A stretch of DNA of 64,000 bases, taken from NCBI RefSeq assembly GCF_000429965.1, contig NZ_KE387006.1, forward strand, positions 174,492 to 238,491, in the 5' to 3' direction. The DNA comes from Desulfogranum mediterraneum DSM 13871. GTDB taxonomy: Bacteria; Desulfobacterota; Desulfobulbia; Desulfobulbales; Desulfobulbaceae. The notes under the pieces are model-generated. The model made no database searches. It was not told where the DNA came from and saw only the letters and a list, made by a program, of their open reading frames with translations. Below are positions 1 through 9,419 of this stretch, one piece after another (position 1 is the stretch's first letter; each line of letters begins with the position of its first letter). Both the position numbers and the translations under genes were made by a program.

Positions 1-2
1 TT

Positions 3-341
3 GGGGTGAACTGGAGAGCCATTGAAATCGGCGGCACCCCCATCACAGCGGCAAACGAGGGCAGATCCCCCTTCCTGACCCTGGAGGCCAAAGGCAACAG
101 GGTCAAGGGCTTTTCCGGCTGTAATCGTTTCTTCGGAACTTACCTGTTCAAGGGCAAGGTCTTCATATTTAACAAGCTGGCCAGTACCCGGATGGCCTGT
201 CCGGATAATATCGCCCTGGAGAACGCCTTCCTCGCTGCCCTCAACAACACCGAATCCTACCAGATGGAAGATAACCTGCTGGTGCTGCGTGACAAGAACG
301 ATGAGGTGACCATGAAGCTGCAAGCCCAGGATGGAAGTTAA
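3..341 (+). CDS. META-domain (HslJ-like) protein, 5' end outside window
   Basis: The frame is open to the left edge, so the gene is probably cut at its 5' end; a GTG at 6 is the first visible possible start. About 110 residues match the META/HslJ domain: a hydrophobic start, the typical SGCNRFFG turn, then a conserved stretch around TRMACP and a C-terminal strand pair. Family members are mostly secreted or outer-membrane small proteins of poorly known role (heat-inducible and linked to novobiocin tolerance in E. coli HslJ). A signal peptide, if any, lies upstream of the window. Nothing ties it to the glycerol genes that follow. Confidence 0.7.
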   Translation, partial: GVNWRAIEIGGTPITAANEGRSPFLTLEAKGNRVKGFSGCNRFFGTYLFKGKVFIFNKLASTRMACPDNIALENAFLAALNNTESYQMEDNLLVLRDKNDEVTMKLQAQDGS

Positions 342-446
342 GCCTCTGCACGCCATGGACACTGATTCCAGCGGGGATTGACGCTGCTCTCCAACAGATC
401 AATGCCGTAGATATCCCGTACAAAGGAAAGAACGGCTACGGTTAAA

Positions 447-587
447 GGGTACCTTGAAAAATGAGAGTCTTTGATGAGGCTCGAGGCGCGCGATAGATTG
501 TACCGCAGCCATGTAATGGATATCCCGAGGATAAAATTTTAAGAGCAACACCAAGATTGGAAGAAAAGGCAATTTTTCAAGGTGGCC
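447..587 (+). repeat. 141-bp dispersed inverted-repeat element, copy A
   Basis: Starts GGGTACCTTGAAAAAT and ends ATTTTTCAAGGTGGCC, so the two ends are near-perfect inverted repeats. It shares its length and most internal blocks with the copies at 17768 and 51977 (ACCGCAG/GTAGTCATGTA, GATAAAATTTT, GATTGGAAGAAAA). It ends 16 bases before the glpD start codon, so it is in or next to the glpD leader. Confidence 0.85.
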
Positions 588-603
588 AAAACAGGGAAGG
601 TCC

Positions 604-2175
604 ATGGAAGAGAAGGTCTATGATCTTGCCATAGTAGGCGGCGGCATCAACGGCTGCGGCATCGCCCGTGATGCTGCCGGCAGGGGCCTCTCGGTGCTGC
701 TCTGTGAACAGGGAGACCTGGCCGGAGGCACCTCTTCGGCCTCGACCAAGCTGATCCACGGGGGACTGCGCTATCTGGAGTACTACGAGTTTAGGCTGGT
801 CAGAGAGTCCCTCAGGGAGCGGGAGGTGCTGCTCAAGGCGGCTCCCCACATCATCTGGCCCCTGCGCTTTATCCTCCCCCATCACCGCGGCCTGCGACCG
901 GCCTGGCTGATTCGGCTGGGACTCTTTATCTACGACCACCTGGGCGGACGCAAGCTCCTGCCCCCGACAAGCAGCCTCGATCTGGGCCGCGATGAGGCGG
1001 GTGCGGTCTTAAAAAAAGAGTATAGCAGGGGCTTTGAGTATTCCGACTGCTGGGTGATGGACAGTCGGCTGGTGATCCTCAATGCCATGGATGCCGCCCG
1101 GCTGGGTGCCGAGATCAAGGTCCGCAGCCGCTGCCTCTCAGCCGAGCGCAGCGATCGGCTCTGGACCCTTTGCCTCGAGGATCAGGAGAGCGGAGAAGAG
1201 AGCAGCCACCGGGCACGGATCCTGATCAACGCCACCGGCCCCTGGCTGGGGGAGTTCATGGACCATGTCAGCCATGAACAGACCAGGGAGTCCATCCGGA
1301 TGGTCAAGGGCAGCCATATCATCATCAGGCGGCTCTTTGAGCACGGGCGGGCCTACCTCTTCCAGAACGAAGACGGCAGGATCATCTTTGCCATTCCCTA
1401 TGAGGATGCGTTCACCCTGATTGGCACCACGGATGTTGATTTCTCCGGTGATCCCGGCAAGGTGAAGATCAGCCCGGAGGAGATCAGCTACCTCTGTGCC
1501 GCAGCCAGCGAGTACTTCCGCCGGGAGGTGAGTTCCGGGGATGTGGTCCACAGCTACTCCGGGATCCGGCCGCTCTTTGATGACGGCGTCTCGGATGCCA
1601 AGGCCGCAACCCGGGACTATATCCTCAGGCTGGACAGCGCCCACGGCAGCAAGCCCCCGCTGCTCTCCATCTATGGCGGCAAGATCACCACCTACCGCAA
1701 GCTGGCCGAGTCGGTCCTGGAGAAGCTGGCCGACTTCCTCCCGGCCACCAGGCCCTGGTCGGCAGGCGTCTGCCTGCCGGGGGGCGGATTCTCCCCCAGC
1801 GACTTTGAGGGGGAGGTGCTCAGGCTGAAGCAGGCTTTTCCCTTTCTTGGCGACAAGTTTGCCTACCGTCTTGTTCGGACTTATGGTAGACAGGCCTTTA
1901 TCCTGCTCAAAGATATAAAAAAACGAGAGGATCTGGGCAGCTGCTTTGGCAGTGATCTCTATGCCTGCGAGGTCCGCTACCTGATGGCCCATGAGTGGGC
2001 CCGCAGTGCAGAGGATATCCTCTGGCGACGGACCAACCTGGGGCTGTTCCTCTCGACAGAGGAACAGCATAAACTCCAATCCTGGATAGAACAACAGCCG
2101 GCCAAAGAGTGGTGCGGGCTGATGGCCGGTCCGGATACAGCCGCCAGCGACGCTTCATCAACTATCCCAAGCTGA
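604..2175 (+). CDS. glpD: Glycerol-3-phosphate dehydrogenase (GlpD family)
   Basis: Oxidises sn-glycerol-3-phosphate to dihydroxyacetone phosphate, passing electrons from FAD to the membrane quinone pool. The 523-residue protein has an N-terminal dinucleotide-binding motif (GGGINGCG, about residues 12-19), the family block GGTSSASTKLIHGGLRYLE near residue 40, and the GTTD and YGGKITTYRKLAE motifs before a C-terminal helical domain; length is normal. ATG at 604 is preceded by GGGAAGG. It heads a glycerol cluster with a binding protein (2457) and glycerol kinase (4358). Its leader carries repeat copy A, which may influence transcription or translation (inference). Confidence 0.95.
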   Translation: MEEKVYDLAIVGGGINGCGIARDAAGRGLSVLLCEQGDLAGGTSSASTKLIHGGLRYLEYYEFRLVRESLREREVLLKAAPHIIWPLRFILPHHRGLRPAWLIRLGLFIYDHLGGRKLLPPTSSLDLGRDEAGAVLKKEYSRGFEYSDCWVMDSRLVILNAMDAARLGAEIKVRSRCLSAERSDRLWTLCLEDQESGEESSHRARILINATGPWLGEFMDHVSHEQTRESIRMVKGSHIIIRRLFEHGRAYLFQNEDGRIIFAIPYEDAFTLIGTTDVDFSGDPGKVKISPEEISYLCAAASEYFRREVSSGDVVHSYSGIRPLFDDGVSDAKAATRDYILRLDSAHGSKPPLLSIYGGKITTYRKLAESVLEKLADFLPATRPWSAGVCLPGGGFSPSDFEGEVLRLKQAFPFLGDKFAYRLVRTYGRQAFILLKDIKKREDLGSCFGSDLYACEVRYLMAHEWARSAEDILWRRTNLGLFLSTEEQHKLQSWIEQQPAKEWCGLMAGPDTAASDASSTIPS

Positions 2176-2456
2176 CGGTCTATGAAAAGATTGCCCCGCC
2201 CCTGCCCACCTCCCTGGCCCGGAGCCCGAGCTCGGTCCAGAGCAAATTCTTCTTCGCCACCATGACCATAACCGTCTCTGCCCCAGGACTTGACTGGGGG
2301 TCGCGGCTGCGGCCGCTATCCAGACCATCATCAGCGGGGGCCCTGCTTTTCCATACGCATTGCGTAATTCTCTGGGTGTAAGCCACACCTGTACTTCTTC
2401 AGCTGAAATGGCCACCGGATATCAGCTGAAACCGTTTGAAACTAGGAGGTTGTACG

Positions 2457-4178
2457 ATGATAAAAAAACTGGCAACAACCGCTGCCCTTGCCACCATGCT
2501 GGTCTTTCCGGCTCTGTCCCAGGCGGGAATGGAAGAGGCCAGGAGCTGGGTGGCCGATGAATTTCAGCCCTCAACCCTTTCCAAGGCTGACCAGCTCAAG
2601 GAGATGGAGTGGTTTATCAAGGCAGCCGAGCCTTTTAAGGGTATGGAGATAAAGGTGGTCTCCGGGTCCATCATCACCCATCAGTATGAGTCCAGGGTTC
2701 TTGCCAAGGCCTTTACCGAGATAACCGGGATCAAGGTCCGCCATGAGCTGATCGGCAAGGGCGATATCATTGAAACGCTCCAGGCCCAGATGCAGTCCGG
2801 CAACAGCAGCTATGATGCCTATATCTATGATTCCGACCTGATCGGAACCCTCTTCCGCTATCAGCAGGCCGTACCCCTGACCGACTGGATGAACGCTGAG
2901 GGGCAGAGCGTCACCAACCCCATGCTGGATCTGGATGACTTCATCGGCATCTCCTTTAGCACCGGTCCGGACGGCAAACTCTACCAGATCCCGGATCAGC
3001 AGTATGCCAACCTCTACTGGTTCCGCTATGACTGGTTCACGGATCCGGAGCTGAAGGCCAGGTTCCAGTCCGAGTACGGCTATGACCTGGGGGTACCGGT
3101 CAACTGGTCGGCCTATGAAGACATTGCCGAATTCTTTACCTCCAAGGTCAAGGAGATCGACGGTAAACCGGTCTATGGTCACATGGACTACGGAAAGAAG
3201 GATCCTTCCCTGGGATGGCGCTTCACCGATGGCTGGCTCTCCATGGCCGGCGCCGGTGACAAGGGGCTTCCCAACGGTGTGCCGGTGGCTGGGTGGGGTA
3301 TCCGGGTGGAGGGCTGCAGTCCGGTGGGTTCCTCGGTGGCCCGCGGCGGGGCCACCAACAGCCCGGCTGCGGTCTATGCCCTGAGCACCTACATCGACTG
3401 GCTGCAGAAGTATGCACCGCCCGAGGCAGCCGCTATGACCTTCTCCGAGGCTGGCCCGGTTCCTGCCCAGGGCGCCGTTGCCCAACAGATCTTCTGGAAC
3501 ACCGCCTTTACCACGGACATGGCCAGGCCCGGCAGCCAGGTGGTGGATGAAGAGGGGAAGCCCAAGTGGCGGCTGGCCCCATCTCCCCACGGTCCCTATT
3601 GGCAGGAGGGGATGAAGCTGGGCTACCAGGACGCGGGCTCCTGGACCCTGCTGGATTCCACTCCAGTGGATCGTCGCAAGGCGGCCTGGCTCTATGCCCA
3701 GTTTGTGATTTCCAAGAGCGTCAGCCTGAAGAAGGCCCACGTCGGCCTGACCCCTATCCGGGAGTCTGATATCCGGGACAAGTCCTTTACCATGCGTGCC
3801 CCTAAACTGGGCGGCCTGGTTGAGTTCTACCGCAGCCCCGATCGGGTGCAGTGGACCCCAAGCGGTAGCAATGTTCCGGATTACCCCAAACTGGCCCAGC
3901 TCTGGCGGCAGAACGTGGCAGACGCGGTAAGCGGCGATAAGAGCGCCCAGGAGGCCATGGATTCCCTGGCCCGGCAGCAGGACAAGGTCCTGGCCGATCT
4001 GGAGGATGGTGCTGTCCAGGGTGAGTGTGGTTCCAAACTCAACCAGGAGCAGGATCCCTCCTACTGGTTCAGCCAGCCTGGTTCACCCAAGCCCAAGCTG
4101 GAGAATGAGAAGCCCCAGGGGATAACCGTTGATTACGATGAACTGGTGAAGAGCTGGACAGCAGCTGTCAAGCAGTAG
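2457..4178 (+). CDS. glpV: Glycerol ABC transporter substrate-binding protein (GlpV-like)
   Basis: Extracellular solute-binding protein of the GlpV type, the periplasmic glycerol receptor of rhizobial GlpSTPQV transporters. The start at 2457 has AGGAGG eight bases upstream. A signal peptide (residues 1-23, cut after LSQA) is followed by family-typical stretches such as EFQPSTLSK, VLAKAFTEITGIKV and QMQSG. The 573-residue length fits. It sits between glpD and glpK, which supports glycerol as ligand. The permease and ATPase subunits (GlpS, T, P, Q) are absent on both sides in this window, so it either uses a distant or shared transporter or has another role. The assignment is by sequence recall, not alignment. 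Confidence 0.82.
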   Translation: MIKKLATTAALATMLVFPALSQAGMEEARSWVADEFQPSTLSKADQLKEMEWFIKAAEPFKGMEIKVVSGSIITHQYESRVLAKAFTEITGIKVRHELIGKGDIIETLQAQMQSGNSSYDAYIYDSDLIGTLFRYQQAVPLTDWMNAEGQSVTNPMLDLDDFIGISFSTGPDGKLYQIPDQQYANLYWFRYDWFTDPELKARFQSEYGYDLGVPVNWSAYEDIAEFFTSKVKEIDGKPVYGHMDYGKKDPSLGWRFTDGWLSMAGAGDKGLPNGVPVAGWGIRVEGCSPVGSSVARGGATNSPAAVYALSTYIDWLQKYAPPEAAAMTFSEAGPVPAQGAVAQQIFWNTAFTTDMARPGSQVVDEEGKPKWRLAPSPHGPYWQEGMKLGYQDAGSWTLLDSTPVDRRKAAWLYAQFVISKSVSLKKAHVGLTPIRESDIRDKSFTMRAPKLGGLVEFYRSPDRVQWTPSGSNVPDYPKLAQLWRQNVADAVSGDKSAQEAMDSLARQQDKVLADLEDGAVQGECGSKLNQEQDPSYWFSQPGSPKPKLENEKPQGITVDYDELVKSWTAAVKQ

Positions 4179-4208
4179 CAGCCGGAACAACCCAGGCCTG
4201 AGCAAGGG

Positions 4209-4239
4209 GACAGCCGGACGGAAAAGTTGTCCGGCTGTC
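4209..4239 (+). terminator. Hairpin after the glycerol-binding-protein gene
   Basis: Perfect 11-bp arms GACAGCCGGAC / GTCCGGCTGTC around a 9-base loop, 30 bases after the stop codon at 4178. It is followed only by GTTATT rather than a U-tract, so it may be an attenuating or mRNA-stabilising hairpin between the binding-protein gene and glpK. Confidence 0.5.
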
Positions 4240-4357
4240 GTTATTGTGGGCAGGAATGCTTAGGGTTACCTGAGTTGCTGTCTTTCCCGGTGGGGAGAGG
4301 CGGAGGATCGTCTCTGTTGGGACAAGATCAGGGCCAGATACCTGAAGAGAGGGAGAC

Positions 4358-5845
4358 ATGCCTGTTTACATACTTGCCATAGACCAGGGGACCACCTCGA
4401 GTCGAGCCATCATCTTCAACGCTGAACTGGAGATCGTGACCGTGGCCCAGGAGGAGTTCACCCAGTTTTTTCCCCAATCCGGCTGGGTGGAACATGATCC
4501 AGCGGAGATCTGGTCCTCCACCCTGGCCACCTGCAGGCAGGCCCTGGAGCAGGCCGGGATCAGCGCGGCCGAGCTGACCGCCATAGGCATCACCAACCAG
4601 CGGGAGACCACCATCCTCTGGGATAGGCAAACCGGGGAGCCGATCCATCGGGCCATTGTCTGGCAGGACCGGCGAACCACCGACTTCTGTGCAGAGCTGG
4701 AGCGGCAGGGCCACGGCGAGATGATCACCGCCCGGACCGGCCTGCTGATCGATCCCTACTTCTCGGCCACCAAGATCAGCTGGCTGCTGGATCATGTGGC
4801 CGGCGCCAGGCAACGGGCCGAGGCCGGAGAGTTGGCCTTTGGCACGGTGGATTCCTTTCTGCTCTGGCAGCTCAGCGGCGGCCGGGTCCATGCCACCGAT
4901 GCCACCAACGCGGCCCGTACCCTGATCTTCAACATCCACGATAACGGTTGGGATGAGGAACTGCTGGAGCTCTTGCAGATCCCGGCCTCCCTGCTGCCCG
5001 AGGTCAAGGACTGTGCCGCCGACTTCGGCACCACCAGCGCGGAACTGCTGGGGGCGGCGGTGCCGATTAGCGGCATTGCCGGTGACCAGCAGGCAGCCCT
5101 GGTGGGGCAGGCCTGTTTTCAGCCGGGAATGCTCAAGTCCACCTACGGGACCGGTTGTTTTGCCGTGCTCAACACCGGCAGCGAGCCGGTACGGTCCCGC
5201 AAGCGGTTGCTGACCACCATCGGCTACCGTTTAAAGGGCCAAACCAGCTACGCCCTGGAGGGCTCGATCTTTGTGGCCGGGGCAGCGGTGCAATGGATGC
5301 GGGACGCCCTGGGGCTGATCGACTCGGCAGCCGCCAGCGGTGAGTTGGCGGCCCAGGCCGATCCCGCTCAGGAGGTCTATCTGGTGCCGGCTTTTACCGG
5401 CATGGGGGCCCCGCACTGGGACGCAGAGGCCAGGGGGGCGCTCTACGGGATCACCCGGGGAACCGGGCCGGCGGAACTCTCCAGGGCAGCCCTGGAGTCG
5501 GTCTGCTACCAGACCAGGGACCTGCTGGAGGCCATGCGCAGTGACTGGCACCAGGACAACCCGCCGGTGCTGCGGGTGGATGGGGGGATGGTGGCCTCGG
5601 ACTTTACCATGCAGGCCCTGGCCGATATTCTCGATGCCCCGGTGGATCGACCCCAGGTCCTGGAGACCACCGCCCTGGGAGCCGCCTACCTGGCCGGCCT
5701 CTACCAGGGGGTCTACCCGGAACCCGATGAGTTTGCCGGTCGCTGGAAGCTGGACCGGCAGTTCAGCCCGGAGATGGCTGCAGCGCTCAGGGAACGGAAG
5801 TATCAGGGCTGGCAGCAGGCGGTACGCAGGACCCTGAGCAGGTAA
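4358..5845 (+). CDS. glpK: Glycerol kinase
   Basis: Phosphorylates glycerol with ATP to sn-glycerol-3-phosphate, the substrate of GlpD at 604. The 495-residue FGGY-family protein starts with the ATPase loop [10 protein letters not shown], contains [12 protein letters not shown] and IVWQDRRT, the second-domain phosphate loop [10 protein letters not shown], and the FGGY signature region STYGTGCF, all in the expected order. A GGGAG stands before ATG 4358. The gap of about 180 bases to the gene upstream contains a hairpin, so glpK may have partly separate expression. It ends at a strong terminator (5907). Confidence 0.97.
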   Translation: MPVYILAIDQGTTSSRAIIFNAELEIVTVAQEEFTQFFPQSGWVEHDPAEIWSSTLATCRQALEQAGISAAELTAIGITNQRETTILWDRQTGEPIHRAIVWQDRRTTDFCAELERQGHGEMITARTGLLIDPYFSATKISWLLDHVAGARQRAEAGELAFGTVDSFLLWQLSGGRVHATDATNAARTLIFNIHDNGWDEELLELLQIPASLLPEVKDCAADFGTTSAELLGAAVPISGIAGDQQAALVGQACFQPGMLKSTYGTGCFAVLNTGSEPVRSRKRLLTTIGYRLKGQTSYALEGSIFVAGAAVQWMRDALGLIDSAAASGELAAQADPAQEVYLVPAFTGMGAPHWDAEARGALYGITRGTGPAELSRAALESVCYQTRDLLEAMRSDWHQDNPPVLRVDGGMVASDFTMQALADILDAPVDRPQVLETTALGAAYLAGLYQGVYPEPDEFAGRWKLDRQFSPEMAAALRERKYQGWQQAVRRTLSR

Positions 5846-5906
5846 GAGAGCTTAACGTCAAGCCGCCTTCAGCGTCCCGGGCCGGGAACAGCTGAAAGGC
5901 TTCCAT

Positions 5907-5948
5907 AAAAAAAGGTCTGCCCCTCCCGGCGAGGGGCAGACCTTTTTT
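5907..5948. terminator. Bidirectional intrinsic terminator
   Basis: A-tract, perfect stem GGTCTGCCCCTC / GAGGGGCAGACC with a CCGGC-type loop, then a T-tract. It lies between the convergent glpK (plus) and rdgB (minus) genes and works on paper for both strands. Confidence 0.95.
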
Positions 5949-5976
5949 CGCTTTTCAGCTGGAGAAAGAGCCTGGC

Positions 5977-6660
5977 TCAGACCATCCGTTCCTGGGACCA
6001 GTCGTTGTGTTCAAACTCGGCGTGATCCGGTTTCTCGGGCTTGTGCTCCTCAAAGCGCTGGCGCAGCCAGACCTGGATCTTGGAGATTTCGGCGGCAAAC
6101 TCCTGGAGGGCCTTGCCCCGGTGGCTGACCTTGCTCTTTTCCTCCATGGAGGCCTCGGCAAAGGTCTTACCCAAATCCGGGAAAAAGAAGATCGGATCAT
6201 AACCGAATCCTGCCTCGCCCCGTCGCTCTTCCAGGATCTCGCCGTCACAGCGCCCCTCCCAGGTCAGGGCCGGTCCCTGGGGAGTGGCCAGGGAGAGGAC
6301 GCACATGAAGTAGGCCGAACGGTCTGCCTTGCCCTGCATCTCGGCCAGCAGTTTTTCGCAGTTATCCCAGTCCGTGGCATTCTCGCCGCTGTAGCGGGCC
6401 GAGTAGACCCCGGGCCGGCCGTCCAGGGCATTGACCACCAGCCCGGAGTCATCGGCCAGGCAGGGCAGGCCGAGCATCTTGGCATAGTGGAGGGCCTTCT
6501 TGTAGGCGTTGTCGTCAAAGGTCTCCCCGTCTTCCACGGCCTCTGGCATGGGACCGAAGTCCTTGATGGTCTTCACCGTGATGGGGCTCTCTTTGAGCAG
6601 GGCCTGTATCTCCTTGAGTTTGTTCTGGTTGCCGGTTGCCAATACAATGACGTTGTCCAT
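5977..6660 (-). CDS. rdgB: XTP/dITP pyrophosphatase (RdgB/HAM1 family)
   Basis: House-cleaning nucleotidase that hydrolyses dITP, XTP and ITP to monophosphates. It shows the substrate loop ATGNQNKLKEI at residues 8-18, the motif ADDSGL near residue 69, PGVYSARY, and the conserved FGYDPIFF and SHRGKAL blocks. At 227 residues it is longer than the usual 195-205, owing to a charged C-terminal tail of about 25 residues. It shares the terminator at 5907 with glpK; the next gene upstream on the strand (queH) ends 84 bases away. Confidence 0.95.
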   Translation of the reverse strand: MDNVIVLATGNQNKLKEIQALLKESPITVKTIKDFGPMPEAVEDGETFDDNAYKKALHYAKMLGLPCLADDSGLVVNALDGRPGVYSARYSGENATDWDNCEKLLAEMQGKADRSAYFMCVLSLATPQGPALTWEGRCDGEILEERRGEAGFGYDPIFFFPDLGKTFAEASMEEKSKVSHRGKALQEFAAEISKIQVWLRQRFEEHKPEKPDHAEFEHNDWSQERMV

Positions 6661-6744
6661 GGTACACTCCTGATAACGGGCCTAAGCCCAATGATGATGG
6701 GAAAGAAAGGGGGCCAGGGGGCGGGGAGGGCCTGCCTCCCGGGG

Positions 6745-7311
6745 TCAACCATCCTCGCCCGTGAGCCTGGGATCCCGCCGGTATTTTTTGTCGTAACGCT
6801 CCTGCTCGCTGTAGATACAGCCGCAGTAGGGCTGGCGATACAACTCCATGGCAAGGGACTGGTCGATCCCCTCCTGCCAGCCCGGCCGGTAGTCCTCGTA
6901 GTGAAAGCGCAGCCCGTAGCGCTCGGCCAGCTGTTCTCCCTGGGTGCGGATCAACTGGTGCTGCTGGTAGCGGGAGTAGAGCAGGGTGGTGGTGAAGGCC
7001 TCCATCCCCAGCTCGGCCGCTCGCCGTGCGGTCTGCTCCAGACGCATCCGGTAACAGAGGGGACAGCGTTTGGACTCCTTGAAGACCACCTGGCGGAGGA
7101 AGTCGGTGAGTCCGTAGTTGGTATCGATCTCCAGCTCAAGGTCCACCATTTCCCCAAACTGGCGCAGGGCTGCGATCCGTTTTTTAAACTCCCGAAAGGG
7201 GTGGATGTTGGGGTTGAAAAAGTAGGCCGTGGGGTTATGGCCCTGTTGGCGGAGCCGCGCCACCGGATAGATGGCGCAGGGGCCGCAGCAGCTATGGAGA
7301 AGGAGCTTCAT
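6745..7311 (-). CDS. queH: Epoxyqueuosine reductase QueH (DUF208)
   Basis: Catalyses the last step of queuosine tRNA modification, reducing epoxyqueuosine with an Fe-S cluster and a mononuclear metal site. Residues 7-13 are HSCCGPC, the adjacent-cysteine motif of the family, with further Cys pairs CPLC (middle) and YCGC (C-terminal), plus FFNPNIHP and LYSRYQQHQ; 188 residues is normal. Its ATG shares one base with the stop codon of the upstream sigma-54 activator (TAATG), so the two are translationally coupled. Confidence 0.93.
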   Translation of the reverse strand: MKLLLHSCCGPCAIYPVARLRQQGHNPTAYFFNPNIHPFREFKKRIAALRQFGEMVDLELEIDTNYGLTDFLRQVVFKESKRCPLCYRMRLEQTARRAAELGMEAFTTTLLYSRYQQHQLIRTQGEQLAERYGLRFHYEDYRPGWQEGIDQSLAMELYRQPYCGCIYSEQERYDKKYRRDPRLTGEDG

Positions 7312-8879
7312 TACTTGACCTTGAACTGCTTGGGATTAATACCGTAGCCATGGATCTTGTAGTTGATGATCCGCAGGCTGGTGTCCAGGTGTTTGGCGGC
7401 CTTGGTCTGGTTGCCGTTGGTCCGTTTTAACGCTTCAATGATAAGTTCTCTTTCAAAATTTTCAACTGCAGTGGCCAGGGAAAGGGGTTTATCCGAGGAA
7501 ATGGAATCGCTGCTCTGCAGGGAGGGTGGCAGGTGAATGGACTTGATGGAGCTCCCGTCACAGATCAGCACGGCCCGTTCCATGCAGTTCTGCAGTTCCC
7601 GGACATTGCCCGGCCAGTGGTACTGGTTGAGCAGGTCGATGGCCGGGGTGGAGATCCGCTGGATCTGTTTGTTGTTTTCCTGGGCATACTTTTCCAGGAA
7701 GTACTCGGCCAGGAGGATAACATCGGTTCTGCGCGCCCTGAGGGGCGGCAGGTAGATGGGAAAGACGTTGAGCCGGTAGTAGAGGTCTTCGCGGAAGTGG
7801 AGCTCCTTGACCGCTGTCTCCAGGTCCCGGTTGGTGGCAGCCACCAGCCGGATATCGGTTTCGATAATCTTGGAGGATCCCAACCGCTGGAAGGTGCGTT
7901 CCTGGATGACGTTGAGCAACTTGACCTGGACCGCAGGGCTGATCTCGCCGATCTCGTCTAAGAAGAGGGTCCCGCCCCGGGCCAGTTCGAAGCGACCCTG
8001 TTTGGCCTCGGTGGCCCCGGTGAAGGCGCCCTTTTCATGGCCGAACAGTTCGCTTTCCAGGAGGGTCTCGGGCAGGGCCGAACAGTTGACCACGATAAAG
8101 GGTCCCTTGGCCCGGTTGGAGTTGTGGTGCAGGGCCTTGGCCACCAGGGTCTTGCCGGTGCCGGACTCGCCCCGGAGCAGGACCGTGGCATTGGAGTCCG
8201 CCACCCGGTGGACCATCTCAAAGACCTCCTGCATCCTGGAGGAGTTGCCGATGATCTCCTCGATCTTGTTGCGGGCCGAGAGCTCTCGCTTGAGCCGTGA
8301 GTTCTCCAGACGGAGGGCCTCCTGCTCCTCGTTGACCAGCTGGATCCGCTCCACGGTCTGGGAGATCAGGCTGGAGGTGATGGTCAGAAAGCGGAGATCC
8401 TGCTCTGAGCGGGCACCAAAACCCTCCGGATAGACCCGGTCGATGGAGAGGGCGCCGATGGATTGGCTGCCGGTGATGATGGGCACACAGAGAAAGGAGC
8501 TGTTCTGTTTCTGCTCGTCGCCCCTGGTTCTGGTGCGATTGAGAAACAGGGGTTCGTTGCCGATCCGGGGGACGATGATCGGTTCACCGGTGGCTACCAC
8601 CTTGCCGGTGATGCCCTCACCGAGTTTGTAGCGGCCCCGACGCCTGGCATGGGCGCTGATGTTGTGGGCGATCTCCACCTCCACCTCACCGGTGGTGGGG
8701 TTGATGATGGAGACCGTGCCGTTTTCCATGCCCTTCATCTCGGCCAGGGTCTCCATGACCTTGTTCAGACCGTCCTGGAGGTTGGAGGCAGAGGCCAGGG
8801 ATTTGGTGATCTCGTAGAGGCAGCTCAGGTTTTTGAGTTCTTGCTCCTGCTGCAGTGAGGAACTATTTTCCTGTTTCAT
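7311..8879 (-). CDS. NifA-type sigma-54 activator (GAF, AAA+, HTH)
   Basis: Enhancer-binding protein of 522 residues. Residues about 20-175 form a GAF domain. The AAA+ domain has Walker A GESGTGKT at 237-244, the sigma-54 contact loop GAFTGA near 283, and LFLDEIGE as Walker B. A Fis-type HTH ([19 protein letters not shown]) closes the protein. Overall similarity is closest to NifA, the nitrogen-fixation activator, although no nif gene is in the window and the inter-domain CxxxxC redox motif of oxygen-sensitive NifA proteins is not obvious. Its stop codon overlaps queH. A nifA symbol would over-state the evidence. Confidence 0.85.
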   Translation of the reverse strand: MKQENSSSLQQEQELKNLSCLYEITKSLASASNLQDGLNKVMETLAEMKGMENGTVSIINPTTGEVEVEIAHNISAHARRRGRYKLGEGITGKVVATGEPIIVPRIGNEPLFLNRTRTRGDEQKQNSSFLCVPIITGSQSIGALSIDRVYPEGFGARSEQDLRFLTITSSLISQTVERIQLVNEEQEALRLENSRLKRELSARNKIEEIIGNSSRMQEVFEMVHRVADSNATVLLRGESGTGKTLVAKALHHNSNRAKGPFIVVNCSALPETLLESELFGHEKGAFTGATEAKQGRFELARGGTLFLDEIGEISPAVQVKLLNVIQERTFQRLGSSKIIETDIRLVAATNRDLETAVKELHFREDLYYRLNVFPIYLPPLRARRTDVILLAEYFLEKYAQENNKQIQRISTPAIDLLNQYHWPGNVRELQNCMERAVLICDGSSIKSIHLPPSLQSSDSISSDKPLSLATAVENFERELIIEALKRTNGNQTKAAKHLDTSLRIINYKIHGYGINPKQFKVK

Positions 8880-8894
8880 AAGGTAATGAGAGTG

Positions 8895-8923
8895 TTGACA
8901 GTGGCTCGTTGAAATGGTATCTA
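8895..8923 (+). promoter_or_regulatory. Sigma-70 promoter for the tRNA-Ser pair
   Basis: TTGACA at 8895-8900, 17-base spacer, TATCTA at 8918-8923, placing the start site about 5 bases before the first tRNA. It lies divergently from the activator gene that starts at 8879. Confidence 0.75.
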
Positions 8924-8934
8924 GTCCAGCTATC

Positions 8935-9020
8935 GGAGGGATGGCCGAGTGGTTTAAGGCGGCGGTCTTGAAAACCGTTGTACGAAAGTACCGTGGGTTC
9001 GAATCCTACTCCCTCCGCCA
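8935..9020 (+). tRNA. tRNA-Ser (anticodon UGA)
   Basis: Acceptor GGAGGGA pairs with TCCCTCC, discriminator G, encoded CCA at 9018-9020. The anticodon loop CTTGAAA gives UGA, and there is a long variable arm (TGTACGAAAGTACCG), as expected of class II serine tRNAs. Confidence 0.97.
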
Positions 9021-9041
9021 TGTATCTGATTTTTCATCTTC

Positions 9042-9134
9042 GGAGAGATGACCGAGCTGGCCGATGGTGCTCGCCTGCTAAGCGAGTGTGGGGGTTATAC
9101 TCCACCGAGGGTTCGAATCCCTCTCTCTCCGCCA
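9042..9134 (+). tRNA. tRNA-Ser (anticodon GCU)
   Basis: Acceptor GGAGAGA pairs with TCTCTCC, discriminator G, CCA encoded. The anticodon stem-loop CTCGCCTGCTAAGCGAG gives GCU, followed by a long variable arm. It is 21 bases after the UGA isoacceptor and shares its promoter and terminator. Confidence 0.97.
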
Positions 9135-9144
9135 GATAGCCTGA

Positions 9145-9177
9145 ATGCCGATTGGTTCGCCAATCGGCATTTTTTTT
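9145..9177 (+). terminator. Intrinsic terminator of the tRNA-Ser operon
   Basis: Perfect 11-bp stem ATGCCGATTGG / CCAATCGGCAT closed by a UUCG-type tetraloop and followed directly by a run of eight T. Confidence 0.95.
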
Positions 9178-9419
9178 GTTTTTTTTAAGCTGTTGTCCGG
9201 GGATCATCGCCTGTTGCTCAGCCGCACCCCTCTTTGGGGCACCACTCGTCTCTGGCAGGAGGTTCTGCTTCTTTTTTAAAAATCACCCTGCTTCAGCTCG
9301 ATATCCAACCTGTGGTAGCATATATGACGATGATTGGCAATAAAAAGTTACTTTATTGTAATTTTTCGCGGAAAAGCTTTTCTCTTAATGTCCTTTTTAG
9401 CTATTTATTTTCATTTTTG

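Noticed and set aside
399..605. Minus-strand small frames within the 141-bp repeats (also 17783-18367, 51752-52102) with similar peptide sequence
   Set aside because: The similarity comes from repeat conservation; no starts with ribosome sites and frames extend into unrelated sequence. A coding role is not excluded but is not supported.
1138..2094. Long minus-strand open frame inside glpD
   Set aside because: Mirror frame of a high-GC gene; no motif, no ribosome site.
6007..7347. 446-codon plus-strand frame across rdgB and queH
   Set aside because: Runs over two clearly recognised minus-strand genes; low-complexity Gly/Leu/Val make-up typical of an antisense frame.
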